From contig CANNZV010000943.1 in the NCBI GenBank assembly GCA_947561585.1, positions 124,001 to 188,000 of the forward strand: 64,000 bases of DNA, written 5' to 3'. The position numbers and the translations under genes are program-made. Shown here piece after piece: positions 11,148 to 20,882 of the stretch. The notes below the pieces were generated by a model. That model was not told the DNA's origin. It did no database searches and saw nothing but the letters and a program-made list of their open reading frames with translations. The DNA comes from Caprella mutica (taxonomy: Eukaryota; Arthropoda; Malacostraca; Amphipoda; Caprellidae). Numbering within the stretch: position 1 is the stretch's first letter; the number at the start of each line of letters is the position of its first letter.

Positions 11148-11425
11148 CTACGGGGTAACGGCATGCATTCTGCCGTTGGTAATAACAGTGACGCTGTTTA
11201 CTGTTAATGATTTTGTCTGTAGGAGGTTGTTTATTTATTTAAACAGAATGCCCTTACAAAAAGATCGAGGATACGGGATATTTCCTTATCTTATAAAAAA
11301 ACATGTATTCGATATATTTTGAGTATTCAGGGGTAACGGCATGTTTTATACCGTTGGTAATAACAGTAACGGTACGGGGTAACGGGGCACATTTTCTCCT
11401 GTTGGTAGTAACAGTGACGCTACTG
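11148..11425. repeat. three dispersed copies of a 45-bp unit
   Basis: CGGGGTAACGGCATG, then CCGTTGGTAATAACAGTGAC occurs near 11151, 11328 and 11376, with decay in the last (GGGGCACATTTTCTCCTG). Each copy contains an inverted pair, AACGGCA with TGCCGTT in the first, so a small hairpin can form. Confidence 0.8.
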
Positions 11426-11555
11426 TTATGATGTAAAATAACACTGTTTTTGGATGGGATTTGTGTTTTTTTGGGGTACAATTCAGTGTTGCTTCTGACA
11501 GGTCGTTATCAGACTTGAGAAATAAAATGTCACTCTCTTAAACAGTTTGGAACAA
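11426..11555. other. unique spacer
   Basis: Short unique sequence with nothing recognised. Confidence 0.5.
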
Positions 11556-11670
11556 AGGCAAGAAGAATTTAGTCCTGGGATAGTAAAGAAATATCCCGGG
11601 AAGAAATATTTTTTCCTGGGATACTAAGGGAATATCCAAGGAAAGAAGAATTTAGTCCTTTTTTTCCTTT
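11556..11670. repeat. family I repeat (CCTGGGATA)
   Basis: About two and a half units of AAGAAGAATTTAGTCCTGGG followed by ATACTAAGGGAATATCC. Related copies lie at 18213-18335 and 54178-54285. Confidence 0.8.
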
Positions 11671-11686
11671 ATTTCCTCCCATTTTA

Positions 11687-11990
11687 ACCTTCACAAAATT
11701 TCAGAAAGTTATGTTTTCACCAACATTTATTTATTTATCATCTTGTAACTCAATAACTCAAAAAGTATTCAACCAAATTACCTGAAATTTAATGGGACGA
11801 TTGGTCATTATCCAGGAATCATTGGATTAGATTTTAAGAACGACTGGGTCAAAGGTCAAGGTCATTTATAACTCAAAAGTTGGACGAATGGTCATTACCT
11901 CTGATCTGTTTTCCTAACCATCCATCATACCAAGAACAATAAAGGTAGTGGTGGTGAAGGTATGCGTTCTACGAGTGCTTGCTCTAGTTT
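11687..11990 (+). mobile_element. family H, Helitron-like non-autonomous element
   Basis: Starts ACCTTCACAAAATTTC; the interior has ACTCAATAACTCAAAAAGTA, then GGGACGATTGGTCATTATCC and GGTCAAAGGTCAAGGTCA. It ends in a short hairpin (GCGTTCTACGAGTGC) followed about 6 bp later by CTAG then T. This matches family H at 37337-37956. The hairpin plus CTAG end is like Helitron 3' ends, but the 5' end is not proven and no Rep/helicase is present. Confidence 0.65.
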
Positions 11991-11997
11991 CCCCTCT

Positions 11998-12139
11998 TTC
12001 CCCATTGCAATCTAGCAGAGAGTTTCCCCTCTGTTATTCAGTACAAGTTCCTCCCTTGGTAAGTTGTTCTTTGAAGGCTCTACTGTGTTTATTTTTGCAG
12101 TCAAAAGCGGTGTGAGGAAACGACATATTGGCCCCTGGT
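11998..12139. other. unique spacer
   Basis: Unique sequence; nothing recognised. Confidence 0.5.
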
Positions 12140-12432
12140 GGAGTAGTGCTGATAGATGCTGATGAGTGCTGATGGAGTAGTGCTGATAGATGTGATGGGA
12201 AGTGCTGATTGAGAGTAATGACTGATGGTGAAGACTGCTGATAGAGATGGGTGCTGATAGAGATGGGTGCTGATAGAGATGGGTGCTGATAGAGATGGGT
12301 GCTGATAGAGAACGCTGATAAAGAGTACTGATGTAGAATGCTGACTGACGGGAAGTGCTGATAGATGGTCAATAGTGCTGCTAGAGATGGGTGCTGATGT
12401 AGTGACGGGTGCTGCTGGAGAGTGCTGATGGA
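12140..12432. repeat. TGCTGATAGAGA-type degenerate minisatellite
   Basis: Clean 16-bp units GATGGGTGCTGATAGA at 12237-12310, surrounded by degenerate TGCTGATGGAGTAG and TGCTGATAGATG blocks. Long frames on the minus strand (HLYQHPSLSAP-like) come from the repeat. Confidence 0.88.
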
Positions 12433-12949
12433 GAAATGAAGAACAATACCATACAATAGTGCTGATTATTATCAAATTAAAATCTTTTTAATTCCTAAAG
12501 TAAATAAATCTCTCAAAATCTAAATATTAATTTAAATTAGATAATAAAGAATAACAAAGAGAGTCTAAATCATTACTGCCCTATGTACAATAAGATGCCA
12601 GTACATAGATCACTAATAAAGCAATCATCACTCTATTTATCAGCGGGGTGTCATATTTCGTACCAATGAGTGTAATTTAGTACCAAACCCTATATTATAC
12701 ATGCAAATTGATCGGCTATTTGTACCAATTGAGGATTGATTGTACCGCATCAGTTGAGAGAGTCGTGTGTCTATAAATACAGTCACTTCATTTGTTACTG
12801 TCAGTACTAATTGACACACAGAGCTATTGTACACACGGTGCAGTTATTGTATTAACTGTTATAGTCACCTTAAACCTATTGTGTATTGTAGACACGTCAC
12901 TATTATTGTATTAACTATTGTATTCGTTACGACTATTGTAGCCCTCACT
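12433..12949. other. unique spacer
   Basis: AT-rich unique sequence up to the left arm of the family C element. No gene recognised. Confidence 0.55.
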
Positions 12950-13293
12950 GTATTCACTTCATTTCACAAATCACAGTTTTCTAATTTCCTATCATTTTCA
13001 AATCTTACTAATTTGTCATCGTGTACTCAGACCAGTTTTAAAATATCTACAAACATTACAATCAGTAAAGTTTCTTTTGGAAATATGAAATGAGTAAACT
13101 GTCAAGTAATCAGCACAGGTACACTTTTATTCGACTGTACAAATTCTTTCTGTAGATTATAACTTACCATTATTGATAAAGTCTGATAATTTTGCCACTT
13201 CTTTCAGTCAGTATCTCTACCATCACTTAGACTAAGCGATACTGTATCTATAGTGTATGTGCTTGCTCTTAAGTGATACATGATACGTGGTAT

Positions 13294-13504
13294 AGTACAG
13301 CTCCTCTATAGTGAACTCCTCTATAGTGAATGTAGTGTCCTGAGTAAGGAAGTAGCCTCTATAGTGGACAAACTTTCTTTAGTCAAAACTGTCTATCAGT
13401 TTTCTATACTAATGGCAATTCATGACAGACTAAAAAAAATCGTTCACTGTAGAGGCTACTTCCTTACTGAGGACACTATACGTTCACTATAGAGGAGGTT
13501 TACT
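13294..13504. mobile_element. family B pogo/Tigger-like MITE, copy 1
   Basis: Left AGTACAGCTCCTCTATAGTG and right CACTATAGAGGAGG are inverted, with a second CTCTATAGTGAATGTAGTGT block matched on the right by GACACTATACGTTCACTAT. Further in, AGTAAGGAAGTAGCC on the left faces GGCTACTTCCTTACTGAGG on the right. Copy 2 at 54865-55097 has the cleaner ends. The open frame here (LLYSELLYSECSVLSKEVA) is a by-product of the terminus; the same string appears in the other copy. Confidence 0.82.
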
Positions 13505-14324
13505 TTACATGGTTTTTACAGTGGTACATAACTACATGATCTTTTTAAAGACTATTTTCCATCACAAACAAAAAGAATAAAAAAATTTACGTATGAAAAA
13601 ATTGTTCCTTTTTTTTCAATTTTACGTGATAATTAATAATTTATTCTATATAATACGAAATCATTTATTCCACATTATTCTGCACATCAGTGTTTAAATG
13701 GTACACATCGCATATGACATTTTCTAATTACTGTTTAGAATCAAGTACTAATAAGCGTACCCTGTAAGTCACTAATTAAACATTATAATATATAGCTGTC
13801 GAGTGTGTCGATCGATCGACGCTGCATCGACGCTAATAATATATTCCCGCATATTAAATCCGACCACTTGTACATCATGCATTCGTGTGATTAGCATTTG
13901 CGACTTCGTGAATTGAGTTATTTGAAAAAAAAAAATTATAATAAATAATTCATTCACATTCAAAAATATACATCAAAGTGAGAAAGTTAATATATTATAT
14001 TTAGTAACAAATTTATAAATGTCCACTAATAACCAATCTGTTAGGAACGTAAGTACTTGTAAATATCTAGGTATAGGAGTCCTCTTAAAATTTAAAAAAA
14101 CACTATCTTCAAAACTAAGGAGTTAATTTTAATTTTCGTGTAACAATGTTTGTTTTGTGTGAAATTCCCTAACAGGGTATAAAAATCTCGATAACGAAAC
14201 ATTTCAGGAGATTTTGTTAGTCATAAAGAGTGTTCATTTCGGGGTTATATGCAAGCTGTCAAATCTTGCCGGATCTGAAAAGAATCACCCTGTATATATA
14301 GTGTTAGAAAGCATTATCACATAG
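13505..14324. other. interior of the family C element
   Basis: AT-rich, without transposase-like frame. Near 13808 is a TCGATCGATCGACG palindrome. This stretch may be original element interior or unrelated sequence trapped between two arms. Confidence 0.45.
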
Positions 14325-14469
14325 TTGTACTGTCAAAGAATAGTGTACTACTGACTGCTTACTAGTTATACATTCCCAAAAAGAAACTTTACTGATTGTG
14401 ACGTTTGTAGATATTTTAAAATTGGTCTGAGTTCACGATGACAAATTTGTGAAATTTGAAAATAACTAA

Positions 14470-14620
14470 TCACTGTTAAATGAATGGAAAGCAAATTTGG
14501 AGTATATACTAGCGTTTCTAACGCTTTGATCAATTGATGAGGAGTAAACTGGTCGGTGAAAACGCGGCGTTTAATCTGATACTATAGCATGGGTCGTAGG
14601 AAACGCTTTTCGAAACCGCT
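14470..14620. mobile_element. family D MITE fragment
   Basis: TTAAATGAATGGAAAGCAAA, then CTAGCGTTTCTAACGC and GTGAAAACGCGGCGTTTAAT matches the right half of the intact copy at 15345-15565. The left arm is missing; it abuts the right arm of family C. Confidence 0.7.
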
Positions 14621-15344
14621 ACGCCTGTTTCTGACTGGGTGCAAGAATGGTTCGTATCAGCTGATTCACATCCACTAGCTCCCTCTGGGTGCAAGAAGGA
14701 CACTTATCTACCCTTTGTCATGACGCAGTTTTCTCCGCTAGAATTTCCGGCGTGGCGTTTGATTTAGGACTCTTCTTGTTGTTGTTCTTCTTGTTGGATC
14801 TTGAAGTGGAGGGCCAATTTATTGCCATTTCTTCCAGACTTCTTATTTTTATTGAAAAACTTGGCACAATTTATCACAAGCCACGGATCAACTTGTTCAG
14901 AATAAAATAATTGAGCGTGTGTGATATCTTTTGACGGTTGAGCAAAATCGTGGTTTATTGGTTTGGCGTACAGGAAAACCTGTTATTGGGTCTGTTTAAA
15001 TTTATATTTTTTTAGTTTGTTATATAACATTTAAACCATTGAAAGTATGTTTAAGCTAGTGTTCTTTCCCGTTAAAAATACCTTCTTCTGAAAAGCATAA
15101 ATGTTATACTGTACATTATTTGTATTAGGGTATAGGTAGAGTTTTCATCTTTCTGCTTGGACTGATGTGAGTAAAATATGTAAGAAAAGTACTCAAACAT
15201 TTTTAACACTAAGTAACTGTGCTAAATAATTCATGTCATTTTAGGTTGAAAAAAAGTAAAAGAAAATATAAATAAAGAGTAAACGAATTTTTTTCATTAA
15301 ATGTGCACAGATCGTAGGAAGAACAATTAAATTATTTGACCAAA
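14621..15344. other. unique spacer
   Basis: Mixed AT-rich unique sequence. A frame of 73 codons near 14689-14910 has a leucine-rich stretch but no homology I recognise, no splice-flanked structure and no support as a gene. Confidence 0.5.
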
Positions 15345-15565
15345 CCGTACGGCCTATTCTATACTATCAGTTAAAACGCTGCGTTTTTCACCGCTCAGTT
15401 TCCGCCTCTTCAATTAATCACGGTTAAATGAATGTAAGGCGGTAGAAACGCTAGTGTAGACTGCAAATTTACCTTCCACTCTTTTAACCGTTATTAATTG
15501 AAGAGGCGTAAACTGGGCGGTTAAAACGCGGCGTTTTAACTGATAGCACAGAATAGGCGTACGGG
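15345..15565. mobile_element. family D palindromic MITE
   Basis: Left arm CCGTACGGCCTATTCTATAC, ATCAGTTAAAACGC and GTTTCCGCCTCTTCAATTAA is matched by the reverse complement of the right arm (TTAATTGAAGAGGCG, GCGGCGTTTTAACTGATAG, GAATAGGCGTACGGG). The arms are about 100 bp each, leaving almost no interior. No clear target-site duplication. CpG-containing GCGGCG and ACGC motifs stand out against the AT-rich flanks. Confidence 0.82.
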
Positions 15566-15937
15566 AAATAGAAATATCCCATCCAGGTGCACCAATAAGC
15601 TTCTAAGTGAATGTTTGACTCACCTAAAGAATACTCTCAAAAGACGACTAATTTTTCAATGAATACTAAAAGTTCTCTTCAGTTTCTTGAATATATTCAT
15701 TAGTTGGAATAGGGAATTCGTGTGAGGAATAATTCATGACTGAATAATTAGTGCTTTGACACAGTTTTAGCAGACTGTGCATCTAATGCAGCTCAACTAT
15801 CACCATCGAACAGTTCCAATTTGAAAAGGTGAAGTTGGGGTTGATTAACTTTTTTAATATTCATACTTCGATTTGTTGATTTTAATTGAAATAAACTGAA
15901 TTAGTTTTCAGGACCTAAAGGGTTAAATGAAGTGATA
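15566..15937. other. unique spacer
   Basis: Unique AT-rich DNA; no gene recognised. Confidence 0.55.
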
Positions 15938-16058
15938 CCTGCCGGTATCATGGATACCTGCTGGTATCATGGATACTTGCTGGTATCATAGATACTAGCT
16001 GGTATCATGGATACTTGCTGGTATCATGGATTCCTGCCAGTATTATGGATACCAATTA
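15938..16058. repeat. 19-bp tandem expansion of the family A core
   Basis: Six units of GGTATCATGGATACCTGCT with minor changes, ending GGATACCAATTAA as in family A cores. The 15-bp palindrome has been amplified in tandem. Family A termini are not visible around it. Confidence 0.9.
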
Positions 16059-17204
16059 AGAATCTAAAATATTTAGTATATAATAGATAAAGATAAATCG
16101 GATAATTGAGTTTAATATGCAGGTATCAAGTTATGGTGGGGCCATAGAAGATTAAGATGGGCAAGCAAGCATTCAATATCCCACACAATATTTTTCTATT
16201 CAGCCATAGCAGTTCCTTCATTCATGAAATCATTAATATTCATTAATATGATTGCGCTACTGCATTCATTGATGAATTAGCAATCAGATTTGCTGAATGA
16301 TTTTAACCCTGTAGCTCCTGGCGGTTACTTCGGAGGAAAAATTATATTTCTGATATATTTCATTTTTATTCAATATTAGTATTTTTATTTGAATTGTCGT
16401 TAAAATTTGAAACAAATTTGAATCATCAATGAAATTTAAAACAATTTTAACTATCGATAAAATTAAAAAAAAATCAATTAATAATAATAATTATACTTCG
16501 TAATTGTTATTTTCTTGTCCTCTATAATGATATTCTCCATCTTCATATCAATCTTCACCAATAACAGTTATACATTTTGACACCGGAAGTGCTGTATATC
16601 TATAACTTCAAAGTCATCTACCTGTTTCACACCTTTAATGTACACACACAGAGGTTATTCTGGTACGTTGAAACTCTGCCAAGTTCAACCAACCAATGGC
16701 AACCTTCAATTCATAATAAAGACTCTCCATAACTGTCTGTTGGACATCTATACTACCTGCTATTTCAAACAGTCCTATGTTTGCTGACTTCCTGCAGGAT
16801 ATTTCTAATGTTTGACACTATGTAACTTTTGCTTTGTTTATGTTTTTCCATTTGTTTCGCGATGTGCAATTGGAGTTGTTGTGTCTTTAGTTGTTTCCTT
16901 TTCGGAAACTATGCGCGGTTTTCGAATTTATGTTTTGCCTTCGAATTCAATTGAATGGTATCAATTTTAAGCTGTGTTTACATCAATTAAGTTTTGTATA
17001 TTGAGGATTAATAAATGAATAAATTATGTATAGTGATAGCAAATGGGATACTAATTTCTCCCAAACTATTTTTATTTTACTTCAAAGTTATGATTGGAGT
17101 AATTAGGGATACTTTGAGTTAGAACAAAAGTAAAAAAATAACTTTGAACAGCTTATTTTCTATCAAATTCCTGAATAACAAAAGAATCCGTCTCTGCAAG
17201 AAGA
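16059..17204. other. 1.1-kb unique stretch with one inverted Y-motif
   Basis: AT-rich unique DNA. At about 16130 lies GTTATGGTGGGGCCATAGA, a Y-motif in reverse orientation. No gene recognised. Confidence 0.55.
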
Positions 17205-17275
17205 TACAAATAATATTCCTCTACGAATGAACTCGGACGGTTAAGAACATTCATACAGTCAATACAAATAATACT
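17205..17275 (-). repeat. single relic copy of the 71-bp monomer
   Basis: TACAAATAATATTCCTCTAC, then GAATGAACTCGGACGG and TTAAGAACATTCATACAG matches the 45-kb array monomer with about 13 bp (ATATCTATTTACA) missing. A second TACAAATAATA begins 58 bp after the first, so one full unit plus the start of the next are present. This looks like an ancestral or decayed pre-array state. Confidence 0.85.
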
Positions 17276-17396
17276 ACATGTTCGCAATAAACATGTTCGT
17301 AATCTACATTTCTTTCTCAAGATCAGTTTATAATTAATATCAATGAGTTTATTCAGAGTTCACCGCTAGATGACTATGCAAGTTAAACAAATAGGG

Positions 17397-18128
17397 TCAG
17401 TCTACTTCACTGTAAGCCTGTGACCTTTATTTAGAATCTACTTCACTGCAGGTAAGTCTGTGACCTTTATTTAGAATTTACTTCACTGTAGGTAAGCCTG
17501 TGACCTTTATTTAGAATCTACTTCACTGCAGGTAAGCCTGTGATCTTTATTTAGAATCTACTTCACTGCAGGTAAGCCTGTGATCTTTATTTAGAATCTA
17601 CTTCACTGTAGGTAAGCCTGTGACCTTTATTTAGAATCTACTTCACTGCAGGTAAGCCTGTGATCTTTATTTAGAATCTACTTCACTGCAGGTAAGCCTG
17701 TGACCTTTATTTAGAATCTACTTCACTGTAGGTAAGCCTGTGACCTTTATTTAGAATCTACTTCACTGTAGGTAAGCCTGTGATCTTTATTTAGAATCTA
17801 CTTCACTGCAGGTAAGCCTGTGATCTTTATTTAGAATCTACTTCACTGTAGGTAAGCCTGTGACCTTTATTTAGAATCTACTTCACTGCAGGTAAGCCTG
17901 TGATCTTTATTTAGAATCTACTTCACTGCAGGTAAGCCTGTGACCTTTATTTAGAGTCTACTTCACTGTAGGTAAGCCTGTGACCTTTATTTAGGATCTA
18001 CTTCACTGTAGGTAAGCCTGTGACCTTTATTTAGGATCTACTTCACTGTAGGTAAGCCTGTGACCTTTATTTAGGATCTACTTCACTGTAGGTAAGCCTG
18101 TGACCTTTATTTAGGATCTACTTCACTA
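17397..18128. repeat. 40-bp minisatellite, about 18 copies
   Basis: Unit TCTACTTCACTGCAGGTAAG plus CCTGTGATCTTTATTTAGAA. Variants (GCA/GTA, GAT/GAC) follow a three-unit, 120-bp pattern; blocks 17641-17760 and 17881-18000 are nearly identical. The last units switch to TTTAGGATCTA. Each unit carries CAGGTAAG, a strong splice-donor-like string on the + strand. Confidence 0.97.
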
Positions 18129-18212
18129 CAGCAAACTGTAGGTGGCCTGTACCATTTACTTATATAGAACGCAGATGGGAAGTTATAGCAACTGGTCTTG
18201 ATTTGCGACAAA
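18129..18212. other. short unique spacer
   Basis: Nothing recognised. Confidence 0.5.
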
Positions 18213-18335
18213 AATTGTACATCAGGCGAGAAGGACTTATTCCTGGGATATTAAGGGAATAACCCGGGCAAGAAGGATTTATTCCTGGGATATAAAGGGA
18301 ATATCAGGTATAAATCCTTCTTGCCTGGGATAGGT
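18213..18335. repeat. family I repeat (CCTGGGATAT)
   Basis: Two units of AAGGACTTATTCCTGGGATA with TTAAGGGAATAACCCGGGC. The second unit ends in an inverted copy, so GAAGGATTTATTCCTG pairs with CAGGTATAAATCCTTC at about 18283-18322. Confidence 0.82.
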
Positions 18336-18590
18336 TGACCGTATAGGATAAAAGTATCTTTTCAAAATAGTTTTCTCCAATCATACAACAATTTATTCCA
18401 AAATATTCATTAGAATAAATAAAATAAACATTTTCCACCCTTGCGTAAATTCACTCACTTCTAAAAACATGACAGTTACATTGGAGACAACCATCGATGT
18501 TTATTTAAGATATTCATATACACAAACAAAAGTTCACTTTTAGCTTTAGTTTCAGCTGCATTTTTCCAGTAGCGTTCATTCCAATAATAC
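18336..18590. other. unique spacer
   Basis: AT-rich unique DNA; nothing recognised. Confidence 0.5.
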
Positions 18591-18591
18591 A

Positions 18592-18622
18592 GCACCCCCC
18601 CTCTCTCTCCCCCCCCCCTTTA
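18592..18622. repeat. C/T homopyrimidine tract
   Basis: CACCCCCCCTCTCTCTCC followed by a run of ten Cs. A simple-sequence tract prone to sequencing and replication slippage. Confidence 0.85.
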
Positions 18623-18705
18623 ATTTCCTCTCTGTGTATCTTTATTCCCAATGGTTCATAAATATAATAAAGCGATGGAGTTATTCCAAGAAAGGGATAT
18701 TTATC

Positions 18706-18856
18706 GGGACAACATTGTCCCAATGTTGTAAGAACACTAGTTATATAACAATATTGGGGCAATGTTGTAACAATATTGGGGCAATGTTGTAACAATATTG
18801 GGGCAATGTTGTAACAATATTGGGACAATGTTGTAACAATATTGGGGCAATGTTGC
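18706..18856. repeat. 22-bp minisatellite, second locus
   Basis: About 5 units of CAATGTTGTAACAATATTGG, the same monomer as at the window start with TATT in place of TAGT. It is preceded by GGGACAA-CA-TTGTCCC, a small hairpin of 7-bp arms made of the start of the unit in both orientations. Confidence 0.94.
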
Positions 18857-19529
18857 CATAAGAAACATTCTATAGTCTACCAGTATTATTTCATTTATTT
18901 CCTCTAGTAAGTCTTATTATATGTCACCTTTATTTTAAAATTTCAGCGGTATAAATCGCATGAATATTTAATGCATTCTGAAATGAATTAATTATAATTC
19001 ACATACGTGGGGGGTTTGTACGAACATATTCTGAGTTATAATCATTGTTTTACTTTACTCTATGTAAAGTATATTAAGTATTTAAAATAAATAATTCCAT
19101 CAGCTTATAGTTTCAACTCTACTACATAGTAAATTATTTATTTGTTTACATAATTACTACACTACGTTCAATAGAATAAAATAGTACATTAATATTGTGA
19201 AACTCTATTCGATCGAGTGTTTTAGTCGGAGAAAAATGCCCTCCAATTCGTACAGTTGAATTATTCCGAGGGTTTCGTTTGCTTTGCCCGTTCGAATATT
19301 ATTCGAATACATATTCTCTTTTTACACATGATCAAATATTTGAATGTACAAAAAGCAGTTGAACTATATTGTTATAAGTTAGGGCTGGGATTGATATGAA
19401 CTTAGGTTTGTGTGATTTAATGGGAAAGAGCAGTTATTACTTATTGTTTCTAGTTGCAATTATTTGACATCAGGGAATTAGGTTTGAATCAGTAAATTTG
19501 CTTACTTTGACTTTACAATCTTGAACTGT
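18857..19529. other. unique AT-rich spacer
   Basis: No repeat, gene or motif cluster recognised. Confidence 0.55.
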
Positions 19530-19695
19530 TAGGGTATAAGAAGAAATAGGTACTATATAAACTTTTACTTAATTGGTATCCATGGTCCTGCAGGTATCAT
19601 GGATACCAATTAAAATTGAAGTTATATAATTATTTTTACGTTTTCTTTATTCATTATCGAAAATGTGGAACTGTTCCATAATTGGGTAACTTCTG
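19530..19695. mobile_element. family A MITE, decayed left end
   Basis: Core ATTGGTATCCATGG, then CCTGCAGGTATCATGGATAC. The right end reads ATTATCGAAAATGTGGAACT, then GTTCCATAATTGGGTAAC, a recognisable family A terminus. The left end (TTAGGGTATAAG near 19530) is weak. Confidence 0.75.
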
Positions 19696-20817
19696 ACCAT
19701 TGATTCTAATCCTTCCTTTCAAATTAAAAATAAATAACAGTAGTTGTATTACGATACATACTCTTTATTCATCCAGGTTACTATCTCTGTATCCAGGTTA
19801 CCATGATGATGGTTACCATCACATCTCCGTATCCAGGATACGCACAGTCCAATTAAAAGCTCTGTATGTGTATCTAAATATCACAATCCGATGCAGCCGC
19901 AAATACAGCATCCATTGTGCAAAAGTGATCCTTTTTTCATTGCCAACTCCATGTTCGCTCAGTTTTTAGCCTGTGCGTCGTAGCTGTCTGTAATTCCACG
20001 CGGAGAATGACGGCTATGCCGTAAAACTTTTCATTTTGCGTTGTGTGCGTGTGTATCTGTCTTGCTTATTAGCATATAAATGATTTCGTTCTTTTTGCTT
20101 TAGCTGATGGGAATCGAATTTAGTGAAACTCTTTTCTTAATTGCGATTCTGTCTTTTTAATTCATTGCAGTTTTATGAGAATTTGGTATGCGCTAAATAA
20201 TGAATTGATTGAGTGGGAATTAAACACTTTTGAAGCCGATGGAATTATTTTAGCTTTATGCGATTTTCATAATTTGTATGTAAATTAAAATGAAATTCAT
20301 AGTGACTATTAACTTTCATTTCCGATATCGATAATAGTGTCATGAATAGTGTGCTCTTTTTAAACCTGCAGATATAAATATTTAACTACCTTGATAGTTT
20401 TATAAGTATGGTTTTTGTTATAGTGGGGTCATAGAAGATAAGCCTATGACCCCACCATAATATCTCCCATGGAATACTTTACAAAAGATATTTTTTCAGA
20501 TTCCATTCTAATACATAATATGTAAGCTGCATTCTTTGGTTAGCGGTAAGACCCATTACATTCCCGTTCCCATATTCCCAGTTGAGAATATTCCTAGTTT
20601 GTTTTTTCACGCCTGAGGTGCTACCAAATGGTTACCTGCCACATGGATAAAAATGCCAGATTTTTCCTCTAAAAGAACTCGCAGCTTCCAGCCATCGTCA
20701 CTTTTTTATTTCAATAAAAATTGCACTTTGGAATAAACTTCTATGAATTTGAGACACTGTAGAGTTTCTTGCGGATTGTAACTTTGAAAGAATCATTTTA
20801 TTTTATATAACTAATTT
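19696..20817. other. 1.1-kb unique stretch with a Y-motif hairpin
   Basis: Unique DNA. Near 19770-19845 a short duplication (GTATCCAGGTTAC and GTATCCAGGATAC) and GGTTACCATGATGATGGTTACC form a local inverted repeat. The Y-motif hairpin at 20419-20460 is listed separately. No gene recognised. Confidence 0.5.
20419..20460. repeat. Y-motif hairpin
   Basis: TTATAGTGGGGTCATAG (20419-20435) pairs with CTATGACCCCACCATAA (20444-20460) with one mismatch across an 8-nt loop. This is two Y-motifs facing head-to-head. Confidence 0.88.
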
Positions 20818-20882
20818 TTAGTTGGTATCCATGATACCTGTAGGTATCATGGATACCAACTAAAAATTATACAATTTATATC
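20806..20882. mobile_element. family A core palindrome without clear ends
   Basis: TAATTTTTAGTTGGTATCC, then ATGATACCTGTAGGTATCAT and GGATACCAACTAAAAATTA form an almost perfect palindrome of about 58 bp. The outer family A terminal sequences are not recognisable. Confidence 0.8.

Larger units (their letters stand above)
12950..14480. mobile_element. family C fold-back element with long inverted arms
   Basis: The left arm (about 12950-13145) contains TTTCACAAATCACAG, CAAATCTTACTAATTTGTCA, CGTGTACTCAGACC and AGTAAAGTTTC. The right arm (about 14325-14480) carries the reverse complement with scattered changes: AACTTTACTGATTGTGACG, GGTCTGAGTTCACGATGAC, AAATTTGAAAATAACTAATC. Interior about 1.2 kb has no recognisable transposase and includes a nested family B MITE. 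Arms match 55130-55508 and 63752-63865. Confidence 0.75.

Noticed and set aside
13280..13492. Similar short peptides at 13.3 and 54.8 kb (LLYSEL/CSVLSKEVA) as a small gene family
   Set aside because: Both are translated from the terminal repeat of the same family B MITE, which is palindromic and non-coding.
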